From contig NZ_PIUM01000022.1 of the NCBI RefSeq assembly GCF_002845745.1, positions 18,309-82,308 on the forward strand: a stretch of 64,000 bases of DNA, given 5' to 3'. Shown in pieces: positions 51,649-60,730 of the stretch. The translations under genes and the position numbers were made by a program. This DNA comes from Telmatospirillum siberiense. Lineage in GTDB: Bacteria > Pseudomonadota > Alphaproteobacteria > Rhodospirillales > Magnetospirillaceae. The notes under the pieces are model-generated. The model did not search any database and was not told the DNA's origin. It saw only the letters and a list, made by a program, of their open reading frames with translations. Positions within the stretch are counted from its first letter, which is position 1, and every line of letters begins with the position of its first letter.

Positions 51649-54600
51649 CGGCAAGTTTCGCCAGCGTTTCCACCACGCCCTGAATTCCCTTGATCCGTTG
51701 GGCCGAATCATCCCAGGAGCGCTGCACCACCAGCTTATGGTCGGGTCGCAACTTGACCGTCCCCAACTGGCCGGTGATGAACTGCACCAGACCACCCGGA
51801 TTGTCGAAATTATTGTGGCGGAAGGTTAGGACGGCCCCCTTCGGACCGGCATCGACCTTCTCCACGCCAGCGGTCTTGCAAAGCGCCTTGATTCCGACGA
51901 TTTCAAGAAGATTTTCAACCTCTTGCGGAAGTTTTCCAAAGCGATCGATGAGTTCGGCTGCCAGGGCGTCGATGTCTTCGCGGCTCGACACGGCGCCGAT
52001 GCGCCGGTACAGCGCCAGACGGACCGAGAGGTCCGCGACATAGGTGTCGGGTATCAGCACCGGCATGCCGAGGGCGATCTGCGGCGACCAGTCCGCCGCC
52101 GCCGCGGCCTCCTCCCTGATCCCGCCCCGGGCGGCGGCCACCGCCTCCTCGACCAGTTGCTGATAGAGCTCGATGCCGACCTCCTTGACGTGGCCGGACT
52201 GTTCCTCGCCCAGCAGATTGCCTGCGCCGCGGATGTCCAGGTCATGGCTGGCCAGGGTGAAACCGGCTCCCAGGCCGTCCAGGGTCTGCATCACCTGCAG
52301 GCGCTTTTCCGCGGTCTTCGACAGAACCTGGTTGGGGGGAAGGGTCAGATAGGCATAGCCGCGCGCCTTGGCCCGGCCGACGCGGCCCCGCAATTGATAA
52401 AGCTGCGACAATCCGAACATGTCGGCGCGATGGATGATGATGGTATTGACCCGTGGCATGTCGAGGCCGCTTTCGACGATGTTGGTCGATAGCAGCAGAT
52501 CGTAGGCGCCATCGGCGAAGGCGCTCATCACGTCCTCCAGTTCCTGCGGCGACAGGCGTCCATGGGCCACGGCCGGACGGATCTCCGGCACCAGATGCTT
52601 GATGCGCTCCAGCGCCCTGTCGATATCGGCCAGACGCGGACAGACGTAGAAGATCTGACCGCCGCGATAACGCTCGCGCAGGATCGCCTCGCGGATCACC
52701 ACCCCGTCGAAAGGCAGAACGAAGGTCCTGACCGCCAGCCGATCGACCGGCGGCGTCGCGATGACACTCATTTCCCGCACGCCGGTCAGCGCCAGTTGCA
52801 GGGTTCTGGGAATGGGTGTGGCCGACAGGGTCAATACATGGACGTCGGCCTTCAGGGCCTTCAGCCGCTCCTTGTGACTGACCCCGAAATGCTGCTCCTC
52901 GTCGACGATCAGCAGGCCCAGATCCTTGAAGGAGATGCTCTTGGCCAGCAAGGCATGGGTGCCGACCACGATGTCGAGCGTGCCCTCGGCCAGTTCCTTG
53001 CGGGTCGCCGCCGACTGCTTCGCCGTGACCAGCCGCGAAAGCTGGCCGACGCGGACGGGCAGCCCGGCGAAGCGTTCGGCGAAGGTCTTGTAGTGCTGAC
53101 GGGCCAGAAGCGTGGTCGGCACCACCACCGCCACCTGCCGGCCATCCATCGCCGCGACGAAGGCGGCGCGCAGCGCCACCTCGGTTTTGCCGAATCCGAC
53201 ATCGCCGCAGATCAGACGATCCATCGGTTTTCCCGAACCCAGATCGGATATGCAGTCGGCGATGGCGCGCAACTGGTCCTCGGTCTCGGCATAGGGAAAA
53301 CGGGCGCAGAATTCGTCGTAAAGCCCTTCGGCGGGAATCATGCTGTCGGCTTCGCGCAAACGACGCTGGGCGGCGACGGCGATCAGTTGCTCGGCCATGT
53401 CGCGGATGCGCTTCTTCAGCTTGGCCTTGCGGGCCTGCCAGGCGACGCCGCCCAGCTTGTCGAGCTGAACGCCCGCCTGTTCCGAGCCGTAACGGCTCAG
53501 AACCTCGATATTCTCCACCGGGACGAACAACTTGTCGCCACCGTCATAGATGACCCGCAGGCAGTCGTGTGGTGCCCCCAGCACCTCCAGCGTGACCAAA
53601 CCGTCATAGCAGCCGATGCCGTGATCGACATGGACCACCAGGTCTCCTTCAGAAAGATTGGTGGCCTCGACCAGGAACTGCTCGGCGCGGCGACGTTGGC
53701 GGTTCGGCCGGACCAGGCGGTCGCCCAGGATGTCCTGTTCGGAAATCACCACCAGACGATCGGTCTGGAAACCGTGCTCAAGGGCCAGATTGACCAGGGC
53801 GGGGCGCCCGATCGGCCGGGACTGGGCCGCCTCCCATCCTTCCGCCGGAGCAAGCGCCGTCAGGCCGTGTTCCCGCAAAACCCCGCCAAGCCGCTCGCCG
53901 GAACCCTGCGTCCAGGCAGCGATCACCACGCGCCGCCCGGATTTTATTTCGGAATCGACATGATCCCGCACGCCGTCATAAAGATTGACGCCGGGTTGGG
54001 CGCGCAGATCGGCGAAATCCCGTCCCTGCCGTCCACCGGCATCGAAAACGTCGGAAGCGGCCCCTTCGGCCGGCGGAAACGGCCAGAAGGCCCCGACCGG
54101 CCGGGCGGCAAGGGTCCGCGCCCATTCGTCGGGTTCGAGATGCATCATCCGCGGCGGCACCGGATGGTAGACCATGCCGGCTTCGGTAATGCCCTGTGCC
54201 TGGATCGACCGTCTGGCCTCGTAATATTCCTCGATCTGCTCGGACCGGGCCTTGCGCGCCTCCTCGACCTGATGGTCGAGGGTAACGATCGCGTCGGGCA
54301 GATAGCCGAACAGCGTATCCAGGCCGTCATGAAACAACGGCAGCCAATGTTCCATGCCGCCGAATTTGACGCCGGCGGAAACCGCCTCATAGAGCGGATC
54401 CTCGCCTCCGGCGGTTCCGAACAGTTCGCGGTAGTTGGCGCGGAAACGGGCGACCGACGCCTCGTCCAGGGGCGCCTCGCTAGCCGGACGCAGGGAGAAG
54501 ATCTCCAGCTTTCCCGTCGAGCGTTGGCTCATCGGATCGAAAATGCGGATCTGCTCGACATCGTCGCCGAACAGGTCGAGACGCAAAGGCTCGGCGCTGC

Positions 54601-55138
54601 CGGGCGGATAGAGGTCGATGATGCCGCCGCGCAAGGCGTATTCGCCCGGTTCCATCACCGTATCGGCGCGGGTATAGCCGTTGCGGTTCAAAAAGCCCTG
54701 CAGCGCCTCGATATCGAGGCGATCGCCGATCGCCACCGAAAAACAGGTCTTGGCGAACATCCCGGCCGGAGGAACCCGCTGGAGCACGGCGCCGACGGTG
54801 GCCAGCACGAGGCGCGGCGCGCGCTGCTTGCCTTGGGCGCGCGGCTGGACCAGCCGGGACAGGGTGTCGATGCGCCGGGCGACGATTTCGACATGGGGCG
54901 AGACGCGGTCGTAGGGCACGCAATCCCAGGCCGGAAACTCCAGGATTTCCACACCGGGCGCAAACATCGCCAAGGCGTCGGCCAGCCGGGCCAGCCGCGC
55001 GTCGTCGCGGGCGATGTGCAGAAGATCGCCGCCCCGTTTGACCAATTCGGAAAGAATGAGGGCGTCATAGCCCTCCGGTGCGCCGGCCAGGGTGAGGCGC
55101 CCCGGGGTGCGAAGAATGCTATTGAACGGTTGAGTCAC
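51641..55138 (-). CDS. mfd: Transcription-repair coupling factor Mfd
   Basis: A 1165-residue ATPase that removes stalled RNA polymerase from lesions and recruits UvrA. The N-terminal UvrB-like region (residues 1-340), a CarD-like RNA-polymerase-interacting domain (DLVVHVDHGIGCYDGLVTLE), helicase motifs (DRLICGDVGFGKTEVALRAA, IVDEEQHFG, LTLSATPIPRTL, RVNTIIIHRADMFGLSQLYQ then LRGRVGR) and the C-terminal TRCF domain are all present. Translation starts at a GTG (55138) whose first bases overlap the sdhE TGA (GTGA), so it is coupled. Confidence 0.96.
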   Translation of the reverse strand: MTQPFNSILRTPGRLTLAGAPEGYDALILSELVKRGGDLLHIARDDARLARLADALAMFAPGVEILEFPAWDCVPYDRVSPHVEIVARRIDTLSRLVQPRAQGKQRAPRLVLATVGAVLQRVPPAGMFAKTCFSVAIGDRLDIEALQGFLNRNGYTRADTVMEPGEYALRGGIIDLYPPGSAEPLRLDLFGDDVEQIRIFDPMSQRSTGKLEIFSLRPASEAPLDEASVARFRANYRELFGTAGGEDPLYEAVSAGVKFGGMEHWLPLFHDGLDTLFGYLPDAIVTLDHQVEEARKARSEQIEEYYEARRSIQAQGITEAGMVYHPVPPRMMHLEPDEWARTLAARPVGAFWPFPPAEGAASDVFDAGGRQGRDFADLRAQPGVNLYDGVRDHVDSEIKSGRRVVIAAWTQGSGERLGGVLREHGLTALAPAEGWEAAQSRPIGRPALVNLALEHGFQTDRLVVISEQDILGDRLVRPNRQRRRAEQFLVEATNLSEGDLVVHVDHGIGCYDGLVTLEVLGAPHDCLRVIYDGGDKLFVPVENIEVLSRYGSEQAGVQLDKLGGVAWQARKAKLKKRIRDMAEQLIAVAAQRRLREADSMIPAEGLYDEFCARFPYAETEDQLRAIADCISDLGSGKPMDRLICGDVGFGKTEVALRAAFVAAMDGRQVAVVVPTTLLARQHYKTFAERFAGLPVRVGQLSRLVTAKQSAATRKELAEGTLDIVVGTHALLAKSISFKDLGLLIVDEEQHFGVSHKERLKALKADVHVLTLSATPIPRTLQLALTGVREMSVIATPPVDRLAVRTFVLPFDGVVIREAILRERYRGGQIFYVCPRLADIDRALERIKHLVPEIRPAVAHGRLSPQELEDVMSAFADGAYDLLLSTNIVESGLDMPRVNTIIIHRADMFGLSQLYQLRGRVGRAKARGYAYLTLPPNQVLSKTAEKRLQVMQTLDGLGAGFTLASHDLDIRGAGNLLGEEQSGHVKEVGIELYQQLVEEAVAAARGGIREEAAAAADWSPQIALGMPVLIPDTYVADLSVRLALYRRIGAVSSREDIDALAAELIDRFGKLPQEVENLLEIVGIKALCKTAGVEKVDAGPKGAVLTFRHNNFDNPGGLVQFITGQLGTVKLRPDHKLVVQRSWDDSAQRIKGIQGVVETLAKLAAA

Positions 55139-55410
55139 TTTTCGGGGGTCTCGCGTCGGGCCTGAGCCAGGGTGAAATGCCGCAACATCCGCATGACGTC
55201 ATGGTCGTGGGCGGCCGGAACCGGCTTCGCTCCGGTCACCCACAGGAACAACTCCGGGTCGTTTACTTCCATCAGTTCCTCAAAGAGATCCAATTGGTCC
55301 TTGGAAAGAGACGTCAAATTCTCTTCGGCAAAGCTTCCGAAAAAGATGTCGTTCTCATTGGTCCCCATGTGACGGGCGCGGAACAGCAAGCGTTTGCAAC
55401 GGATGTCCAT
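55135..55410 (-). CDS. sdhE: Succinate dehydrogenase assembly factor SdhE (FAD assembly)
   Basis: A 91-residue protein of the SdhE/Sdh5 family, which promotes covalent FAD attachment to the SdhA flavoprotein. RCKRLLFRARHMGTNENDIF corresponds to the conserved RGxxE region in its alphaproteobacterial form, and FEELMEVNDPELFLWVTG is the second conserved helix. The ATG at 55410 is used; a TTG one codon earlier is possible. It is linked to mfd as in many Alphaproteobacteria. Confidence 0.92.
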   Translation of the reverse strand: MDIRCKRLLFRARHMGTNENDIFFGSFAEENLTSLSKDQLDLFEELMEVNDPELFLWVTGAKPVPAAHDHDVMRMLRHFTLAQARRETPEK

Positions 55411-55837
55411 CAATTCCGACTATCAGATCGCGAATAAGAATGAGCTAACGGTATAGAACCTTTGCGGCGCCCTGTCAGCCCATCCATCGTTCCCGCCGGG
55501 GAGCTCGATCCGCTTCGGCGAAGAACCCTGGATAATCTGGTGAACGCGCGCGAGTGGCTTTTTTGAAGACAGTTCTCGCCGCGATGGCGCGCTGAGCGGT
55601 GCGAAGCGCCAGCGGAGGAAGCCCGAGGCGGACGGATGTCCGCCGCCCGGCGCGTGAGGGACATATATCTAACCAGGGTAATCGGGTGAAGCCCGATGAT
55701 TACCCTGGCGAAGAACCGTGACTTCATCGACATTTCCCGTTTCGCCTCCTATTGTGCGGCTGTGCGGCCCTGCTCGCCGGACCGGCTTCGGCATGGCTTG
55801 AAGCACCCGACGGAAACCGCAATCTTCAGAGAACAGA
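55411..55837. other. Intergenic with repeats and a possible gene relic
   Basis: Between divergent sdhE and rarA. It holds a GGCGGAC-GGAT-GTCCGCC hairpin (about 55627-55645), the GGCGCGTGAGGG module and the palindrome at 55673-55708. Next to rarA, a short open frame (about 55747-55837) encodes a hydrophobic, signal-peptide-like stretch (LLLCGCAALLAGPASA) that stops after about 16 more residues. It may be the truncated start of a secreted protein. No other gene is seen. Confidence 0.4.
55673..55708. repeat. CCAGGGTAATCGGG palindrome
   Basis: CCAGGGTAATCGGG (55673-55686) pairs with CCCGATGATTACCCTGG (55692-55708) across TGAAG, with a 3-nt insertion in the right arm. The same palindrome family occurs at 61912-61943. 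It lies between sdhE and rarA and is followed by no T-run. Confidence 0.65.
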
Positions 55838-57133
55838 TTGACCGACACCCTTTTCTCCAGCAGCGCCCCCAAGCCTCTCGCCGAGCGGCTTCGACCGGCA
55901 AGCCTTTCCGAGGTCGTCGGGCAGGATCATCTCCTCGGCCCCGACGGCCCCATCGGCCGCATGGTGGCGGCCGGACGGCTGTCGTCGATGATTCTGTGGG
56001 GACCGCCCGGCGTCGGCAAAACGACCATCGCGCTTCTCCTCGCCAAGGCGGTCGGACTGGAATTCTCCAGGCTTTCCGGCATCAAAAGCGGCGTTGCCGA
56101 CCTCCGGAAAGAGATCGAGGCGGCCGAAGCCCGGCGCGCCACCGGCCGCGGCACCGTTCTGTTTCTCGACGAATGCCATGCCTGGAAGAATAATCAGCAG
56201 GACTCCCTGCTTCCCTATGTCGAGGATGGCACTGTCATCCTGATCGGCGCCACCACCGAAAACCCCAGCTTCGAACTCAACGCCGCACTGCTTTCCAGGG
56301 CCCAGGTCTTTCCCTTGAAGCGCATCGACGAGATCGCCGGGGAATTGCTGCTCCGGCGCGCCGAGCAGACCGTCGGCAAGACCCTTCCGCTGACCAAGGA
56401 AGCCAGGTCCATCCTGGTTGAGATGGCCGACGGCGACGGGCGGCATCTGGTCACGCTGTGCGAGGAACTGTTCTCCATGCCGGGGGGAGCCCTCGACGGC
56501 GAGGGGCTCCAAAAAACCCTGCAACGCCGGGCCGCCGTCCACGACAAATCCGGCGACGGGCATTACAACCTGCTGTCCGCCCTTCAGAAATCGATCCGCG
56601 GCAGCGACGTGCAGGCCGCCCTCTACTGGTTGGCCCGCATGCTGCGCGCCGGCGAGCAGCCGAAGACGATTTTCCGGCGCCTCGCCGTGATGGCGACCGA
56701 GGAAATCGGCCTGGCCGATCCCGCCGCCATCCGGCATGTCGAGGCCTGCGCCTCGGCTTTCGACCGCGTCGGCGTGCCCGAGGGGCTTCCCGCCCTGGCC
56801 AATTGCGTGGCCTATCTGGCCACCGCCGTCAAATCCAACGCCGTCTACAAGGCGTTCTACGACGCCATGGAACTGGCCGGACGCACCGGATCGCTGCCGC
56901 CGCCTAAACATATCATCAACGCTCCCACGGCAATGATGCGCGACATGGGCTTCAAGGACGGTTACCGCTACGATCACGACTTCCCTTACGCCTTCTCGGG
57001 TCAGGAATTCATGCCGGCCGGCCTTGACGGCGAACGGCGGCCGGCCCTCTACGTTCCGAACGAACGCGGCAACGAACGCGAGGTGAAGAAACGGATGGAT
57101 TTCTGGGAGGGACTACGCAGGGATGCGCGGTAA
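55838..57133 (+). CDS. rarA: Replication-associated recombination protein RarA (MgsA)
   Basis: A 431-residue AAA+ ATPase acting at stalled forks with SSB. It shows PLAERLRPASLSEVVGQDHL, MILWGPPGVGKTT (Walker A), VLFLDECHAWKNNQQDSLLP (Walker B region), ATTENPSFELNAALLSRAQV, and the C-terminal tetramerisation region with EEIGLADPAA and NAPTAMMRDMGFKDGYRYDH. An in-frame stop at 55799-55801 and the absence of an ATG leave TTG at 55838 as the start, giving the family N-terminus. Confidence 0.93.
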   Translation: MTDTLFSSSAPKPLAERLRPASLSEVVGQDHLLGPDGPIGRMVAAGRLSSMILWGPPGVGKTTIALLLAKAVGLEFSRLSGIKSGVADLRKEIEAAEARRATGRGTVLFLDECHAWKNNQQDSLLPYVEDGTVILIGATTENPSFELNAALLSRAQVFPLKRIDEIAGELLLRRAEQTVGKTLPLTKEARSILVEMADGDGRHLVTLCEELFSMPGGALDGEGLQKTLQRRAAVHDKSGDGHYNLLSALQKSIRGSDVQAALYWLARMLRAGEQPKTIFRRLAVMATEEIGLADPAAIRHVEACASAFDRVGVPEGLPALANCVAYLATAVKSNAVYKAFYDAMELAGRTGSLPPPKHIINAPTAMMRDMGFKDGYRYDHDFPYAFSGQEFMPAGLDGERRPALYVPNERGNEREVKKRMDFWEGLRRDAR

Positions 57134-57173
57134 GGGCCGTTACAAGATAAGTGCGCAATCCAAGGCGTCCCGG

Positions 57174-57226
57174 GCCCTAAGCCCGAGCGGCGCTTGAGCC
57201 AGGACTTCCGCGGAGGCGGAAGCCCG
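57174..57226. repeat. Dispersed repeat module, copy D
   Basis: CCCTAAGCCCGAGCGGCGCTTGAGCC (57175-57200) matches the segment at 49065-49091 with one indel and about three substitutions. It is followed by CTTCCGCGGAGGCGGAAG, a palindrome-rich tail. The GGCGCTTGAG core also occurs within copy B at 20159-20168. It lies between rarA and recG, both rightward. Confidence 0.5.
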
Positions 57227-57310
57227 ACCTGATGAGTCTGAGGGGGCAAATTACCTGCCCTTTTTGTCCCTCTTGGCTGGCCAAGTCTCTCCGGTTAGTG
57301 TGCTTCCATC

Positions 57311-59392
57311 ATGCGTCCGGAAAATCTCTACCCCCTTTTCGCCCCGATCACCGCTCTCGCCGGGGTCGGCCCCCGTCTTGCCCCGCTAGTCGAGAAGGTC
57401 GCCGGACCGCATGTGGTCGATCTTTTGTGGCATTTGCCCTACGCCCTGATCGATCGCCGTTTCACGCCGAAGATCGCCGACGCCCCGGCCGGCCGCATCG
57501 CCACCATCGAGGTGATGGTCGATTTGCACATTCCCTCCGACTCCGCGCGACGCCCCTACCGCGTTCGCTGCTCCGACGAGACGGGCGAGATCACCCTGGT
57601 GTTCTTCCACGCCAAGCGCGATTGGCTGGAAAAGCTCTTGCCAGTCGGCGAGACGCGCATCGTCAGCGGCATGATCGAGGCATTCAACGAGGGCTTGCAG
57701 ATCACCCACCCCGATCATGTCGTGCCATCCGACCGGAGGGCCGAGGTGATGACCATCGAGCCGGTCTATCCCCTGACCGCCGGATTGCCCGGCAAGGTCA
57801 TGGTCAAGGCGGTGCGCGGGGCCGTCGAGAGGACGCAGGATCTGGCCGAATGGCTGGATCCCGCCTATCTGCGCCGTCAGGCCTGGCCAACCTGGCGCGA
57901 GGCCCTGCGTCAGGCCCATGCCCCCGACGGCGAGGCGAGCCTGTCGCCGATGACGCCAGCCCGCCAGAGGCTGGCCTACGATGAACTGCTGTCCAACCAG
58001 TTGGCCCTGGCCCTGGTCCGCGCCAGCCTGCGCAAACTGGCGGGACGGCCCATTGTCGGCGATGGCGGGCTGCGGCAAAGGATCATCTCGTCCCTGCCCT
58101 TCAGCCTGACCGGGGCGCAATCCCGCGCGCTGGCGGAAATCGATGCCGACATGGCCCTGCCGGCGCGCATGCTCAGGCTTCTGCAAGGCGACGTCGGCTC
58201 GGGAAAAACCGTCGTGGCGCTGTTGGCCATGGCCGCCGCCGTCGAGACGGGCGCCCAGGCGGCCTTGATGGCTCCCACCGAAATCCTCGCCCGCCAGCAT
58301 TTGGCAACCCTGGAAAAACCGGCGGCGGCGGCAGGATTGAGGCTCGCCCTGCTCACCGGGCGGGACAAGGGAAAGACCCGGCAGAAAATCCTCGACGCCC
58401 TGGCCGCCGGCCAGATCGACATTCTGATCGGCACCCACGCCCTTTTCCAGGAGGAGGTCGTCTTCCGCGACCTGGCCCTGGCGGTGATCGACGAACAGCA
58501 CCGGTTCGGCGTGCATCAACGGCTGGACCTGGCGGCCAAGGGGCACGCCGTCGATATGCTGGTGATGACCGCCACCCCCATTCCCCGCACCCTGATGCTC
58601 ACCGCCTATGGCGACATGGACGTCTCCCGCCTGGATGAAAAGCCGCCGGGGCGGCGCCCCATCGACACCCGCGTGCTTCCCCTGGCGCGTCTCGACCAGG
58701 TGACCGAAGGCGTCGGCAGGGCGATCAAGGCGGGCGCCAAGGTCTATTGGATCTGCCCGCTGGTCGATGATTCGGAGAAACTCGATCTCGCCGCCGTCAC
58801 CGCGCGCCACGGCGAGCTGCGCGAGCTGCTCGGCCCCCGGGTCGGCCTGGTGCACGGCCGGATGAAGGGCCCCGAGAAGGATGCCGCGATGGCGGCTTTC
58901 GCCGGCGACGGCCTGGACCTGCTGGTCGCCACCACGGTGATCGAGGTGGGCGTCAACGTGCCGGAGGCCACGGTGATGGTCATCGAACATGCCGAGCGCT
59001 TCGGGCTGGCCCAGTTGCACCAGTTGCGGGGACGCATCGGGCGCGGCGACAAGGACTCGACCTGTCTGCTGCTCTATGGCGCGCCGCTGTCCGAAAACGC
59101 CAAGTCCCGCCTGAATATCCTGCGAGATTCCGAGGACGGCTTCCGTATCGCCGAGGAGGATCTCAAACTGCGCGGCGCCGGCGAGCTGTTGGGCACGCGA
59201 CAAAGCGGTCTTCCGGAGTTCCGCATGGCCGATCTGGCCCAGCATGGCGATTTGCTGGCCACGGCGCGCGATGACGCCCGCCTGATCCTGGAAACCGATC
59301 CCGAGCTACAGGGAGCGCGCGGCAAGGCGCTGCGAACGCTGCTTTACCTGTTCGAACGCGACGCCGTGGTGAAGACGCTGCGCTCGGGCTGA
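57311..59392 (+). CDS. recG: ATP-dependent DNA helicase RecG
   Basis: A 693-residue branch-migration helicase that processes stalled forks and Holliday junctions. An OB-fold wedge domain (about 60-150) precedes helicase motifs: LLQGDVGSGKTVVALLAMA, MAPTEILARQH, VIDEQHRFGVHQR, MTATPIPRTLMLTAYGDMD, and AERFGLAQLHQLRGRIGRGD. The C-terminal TRG region (GTRQSGLPEFRMADL) is present. The length is typical. It is convergent with the DUF502 gene. Confidence 0.96.
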   Translation: MRPENLYPLFAPITALAGVGPRLAPLVEKVAGPHVVDLLWHLPYALIDRRFTPKIADAPAGRIATIEVMVDLHIPSDSARRPYRVRCSDETGEITLVFFHAKRDWLEKLLPVGETRIVSGMIEAFNEGLQITHPDHVVPSDRRAEVMTIEPVYPLTAGLPGKVMVKAVRGAVERTQDLAEWLDPAYLRRQAWPTWREALRQAHAPDGEASLSPMTPARQRLAYDELLSNQLALALVRASLRKLAGRPIVGDGGLRQRIISSLPFSLTGAQSRALAEIDADMALPARMLRLLQGDVGSGKTVVALLAMAAAVETGAQAALMAPTEILARQHLATLEKPAAAAGLRLALLTGRDKGKTRQKILDALAAGQIDILIGTHALFQEEVVFRDLALAVIDEQHRFGVHQRLDLAAKGHAVDMLVMTATPIPRTLMLTAYGDMDVSRLDEKPPGRRPIDTRVLPLARLDQVTEGVGRAIKAGAKVYWICPLVDDSEKLDLAAVTARHGELRELLGPRVGLVHGRMKGPEKDAAMAAFAGDGLDLLVATTVIEVGVNVPEATVMVIEHAERFGLAQLHQLRGRIGRGDKDSTCLLLYGAPLSENAKSRLNILRDSEDGFRIAEEDLKLRGAGELLGTRQSGLPEFRMADLAQHGDLLATARDDARLILETDPELQGARGKALRTLLYLFERDAVVKTLRSG

Positions 59393-59413
59393 CCGGCCCT
59401 CAAATCCTCACCC

Positions 59414-60106
59414 TCACGCCATCGGGATGTTTTCCCAATCGTCGACGGGACGGCGTTCCGGTGGCGCCACGATACCGCCCGAGATCACCAGCTTGAGGCC
59501 GTCCTCCACCGACAGGTCGAGCAGATGAACATCGCTACGCGGCAGGAACAGCAGGAAGCCCGATGTCGGGTTGGGGGTCGTCGGCACGAAGACATTGACC
59601 AGATCGATGCCGACGGGGCGCGAAATGGCGCCGACCGTCTGACCGGTGATGAAGGCGACCGTCCAGATGCCGCGCCGGGGATATTCGATCAGCACAACCT
59701 CGCGGAACGCCTGGGATTTCTGGGCGAGAACGGTTTCGAAGATCTGTTTCACCGCCGAATAGATGCCGCGCAGGACCGGCGTGCGCTGCATGATCGCCTC
59801 GCTGAAGCGCAGCCAGACGCGCCCCAGGAAGCCGGCCGTCAGGGCGCCGACGACGGTCAGCGCCGCCACCACCAGCAGCAGACCGAAACCATGGACGCCC
59901 CACAGCGCGGGATTCATCGAGGCCGGCAGCAAGGGCGTTACTTGCCGATCGACAAAATCGACGAACAACCAGGCGATATAAAAAGTGATGGATATCGGCG
60001 CGGTAATCAGCACACCGGCAAAAAAATAAGCGCGCAGCCGTCCCACCAGGGTAACATGCCCGCCTGTGTCGGCGGTTGGCGGTGCGTCGTGGTTTGGTTC
60101 TGTCAT
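59414..60106 (-). CDS. DUF502 family membrane protein
   Basis: A 230-residue protein with two membrane segments (AYFFAGVLITAPISITFYIA and a second at FGLLLVVAALTVVGALTAGF) and a soluble domain holding VLIEYPRRGIWTVAFITGQ and VFVPTTPNPTSGFLLFLPR, the DUF502 hallmarks. The function is unknown. DUF502 genes are commonly found beside recG, sdhE and mfd in Alphaproteobacteria, which fits here. The ATG at 60106 is favoured over 60166 because the intervening peptide is non-conserved; the ribosome-binding site is weak. Confidence 0.87.
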   Translation of the reverse strand: MTEPNHDAPPTADTGGHVTLVGRLRAYFFAGVLITAPISITFYIAWLFVDFVDRQVTPLLPASMNPALWGVHGFGLLLVVAALTVVGALTAGFLGRVWLRFSEAIMQRTPVLRGIYSAVKQIFETVLAQKSQAFREVVLIEYPRRGIWTVAFITGQTVGAISRPVGIDLVNVFVPTTPNPTSGFLLFLPRSDVHLLDLSVEDGLKLVISGGIVAPPERRPVDDWENIPMA

Positions 60107-60221
60107 CGCTTTTCTTTCTGCCGCGTGGAAACGACGATTGTCTCGCGTAGCTTCCCCAGGAGTCAACGCGCCCCCGAGGCAGCGGTCGAAAAGGCGATCC
60201 CAGCGGAGAAACGGACCTTCG

Positions 60222-60701
60222 ATGAATGACTATGCTCCACCACCCCGCCCGCTCATCGGCGTTGGCGCCATGGTTTGGAAAGACGGCCGCTTCCTGCTGA
60301 TCCGCCGGGGCCATGCGCCCCGCCAGGGAAGCTGGACCCTACCCGGCGGGCGCCAGGAACTGGGGGAATCGGTTGAACAGGCGGCCGTGCGCGAAATTCT
60401 CGAAGAGACGGGTGTCGCCATCCGTGTCACCGACCTGCTGGCCGTGGTCGATCTGATCGACGGGGCCGATGCCGAACCGCGCTTTCATTACACGGTGATC
60501 GATGTGGAGGCGGAATGGCTTTCCGGAGAGGCCGTGGCCGGCGACGACGCCGACGCCGTGGCCTGGGCCGATCCCCGGCATCTCGACGACTATCGCCTGA
60601 GCCGGGCCATGCAACGGGTCGTCGCCCTCGGCGTCGAAAAACGACGCAATCCCCGGCGCAGCGGAGCCCTTCTCTCGCTCGACGCCTTGGCCGAAACCTG
60701 A
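60222..60701 (+). CDS. Nudix hydrolase
   Basis: A 159-residue NUDIX protein. The Nudix box GGRQELGESVEQAAVREILE, continuing ETGVAI, fits G-x5-E-x7-R-E-U-x-E-E-x-G-U exactly. The preceding LIRRGHAPRQGSWTLP resembles ADP-ribose- or NADH-type pyrophosphatases, but the substrate is not defined. The ATG at 60222 gives MNDYAPPPRPLIGVGAMV, the first strand. It is followed by the ArgE-like gene after 29 bp. Confidence 0.9.
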   Translation: MNDYAPPPRPLIGVGAMVWKDGRFLLIRRGHAPRQGSWTLPGGRQELGESVEQAAVREILEETGVAIRVTDLLAVVDLIDGADAEPRFHYTVIDVEAEWLSGEAVAGDDADAVAWADPRHLDDYRLSRAMQRVVALGVEKRRNPRRSGALLSLDALAET

Positions 60702-60730
60702 ACCAGGGTCTATGATGGCCCTTTGACAGA

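Noticed and set aside
51641-55165. Rightward 867-residue frame opposite mfd (52562-55165)
   Set aside because: It mirrors mfd codon bias on the opposite strand and is His/Gln/Arg/Asp-rich with no family signature; mfd motifs are complete.
57386-59245. Leftward 619-residue frame opposite recG
   Set aside because: Antisense shadow of recG; its composition is rich in Gln, His and Gly and no domain is recognisable.
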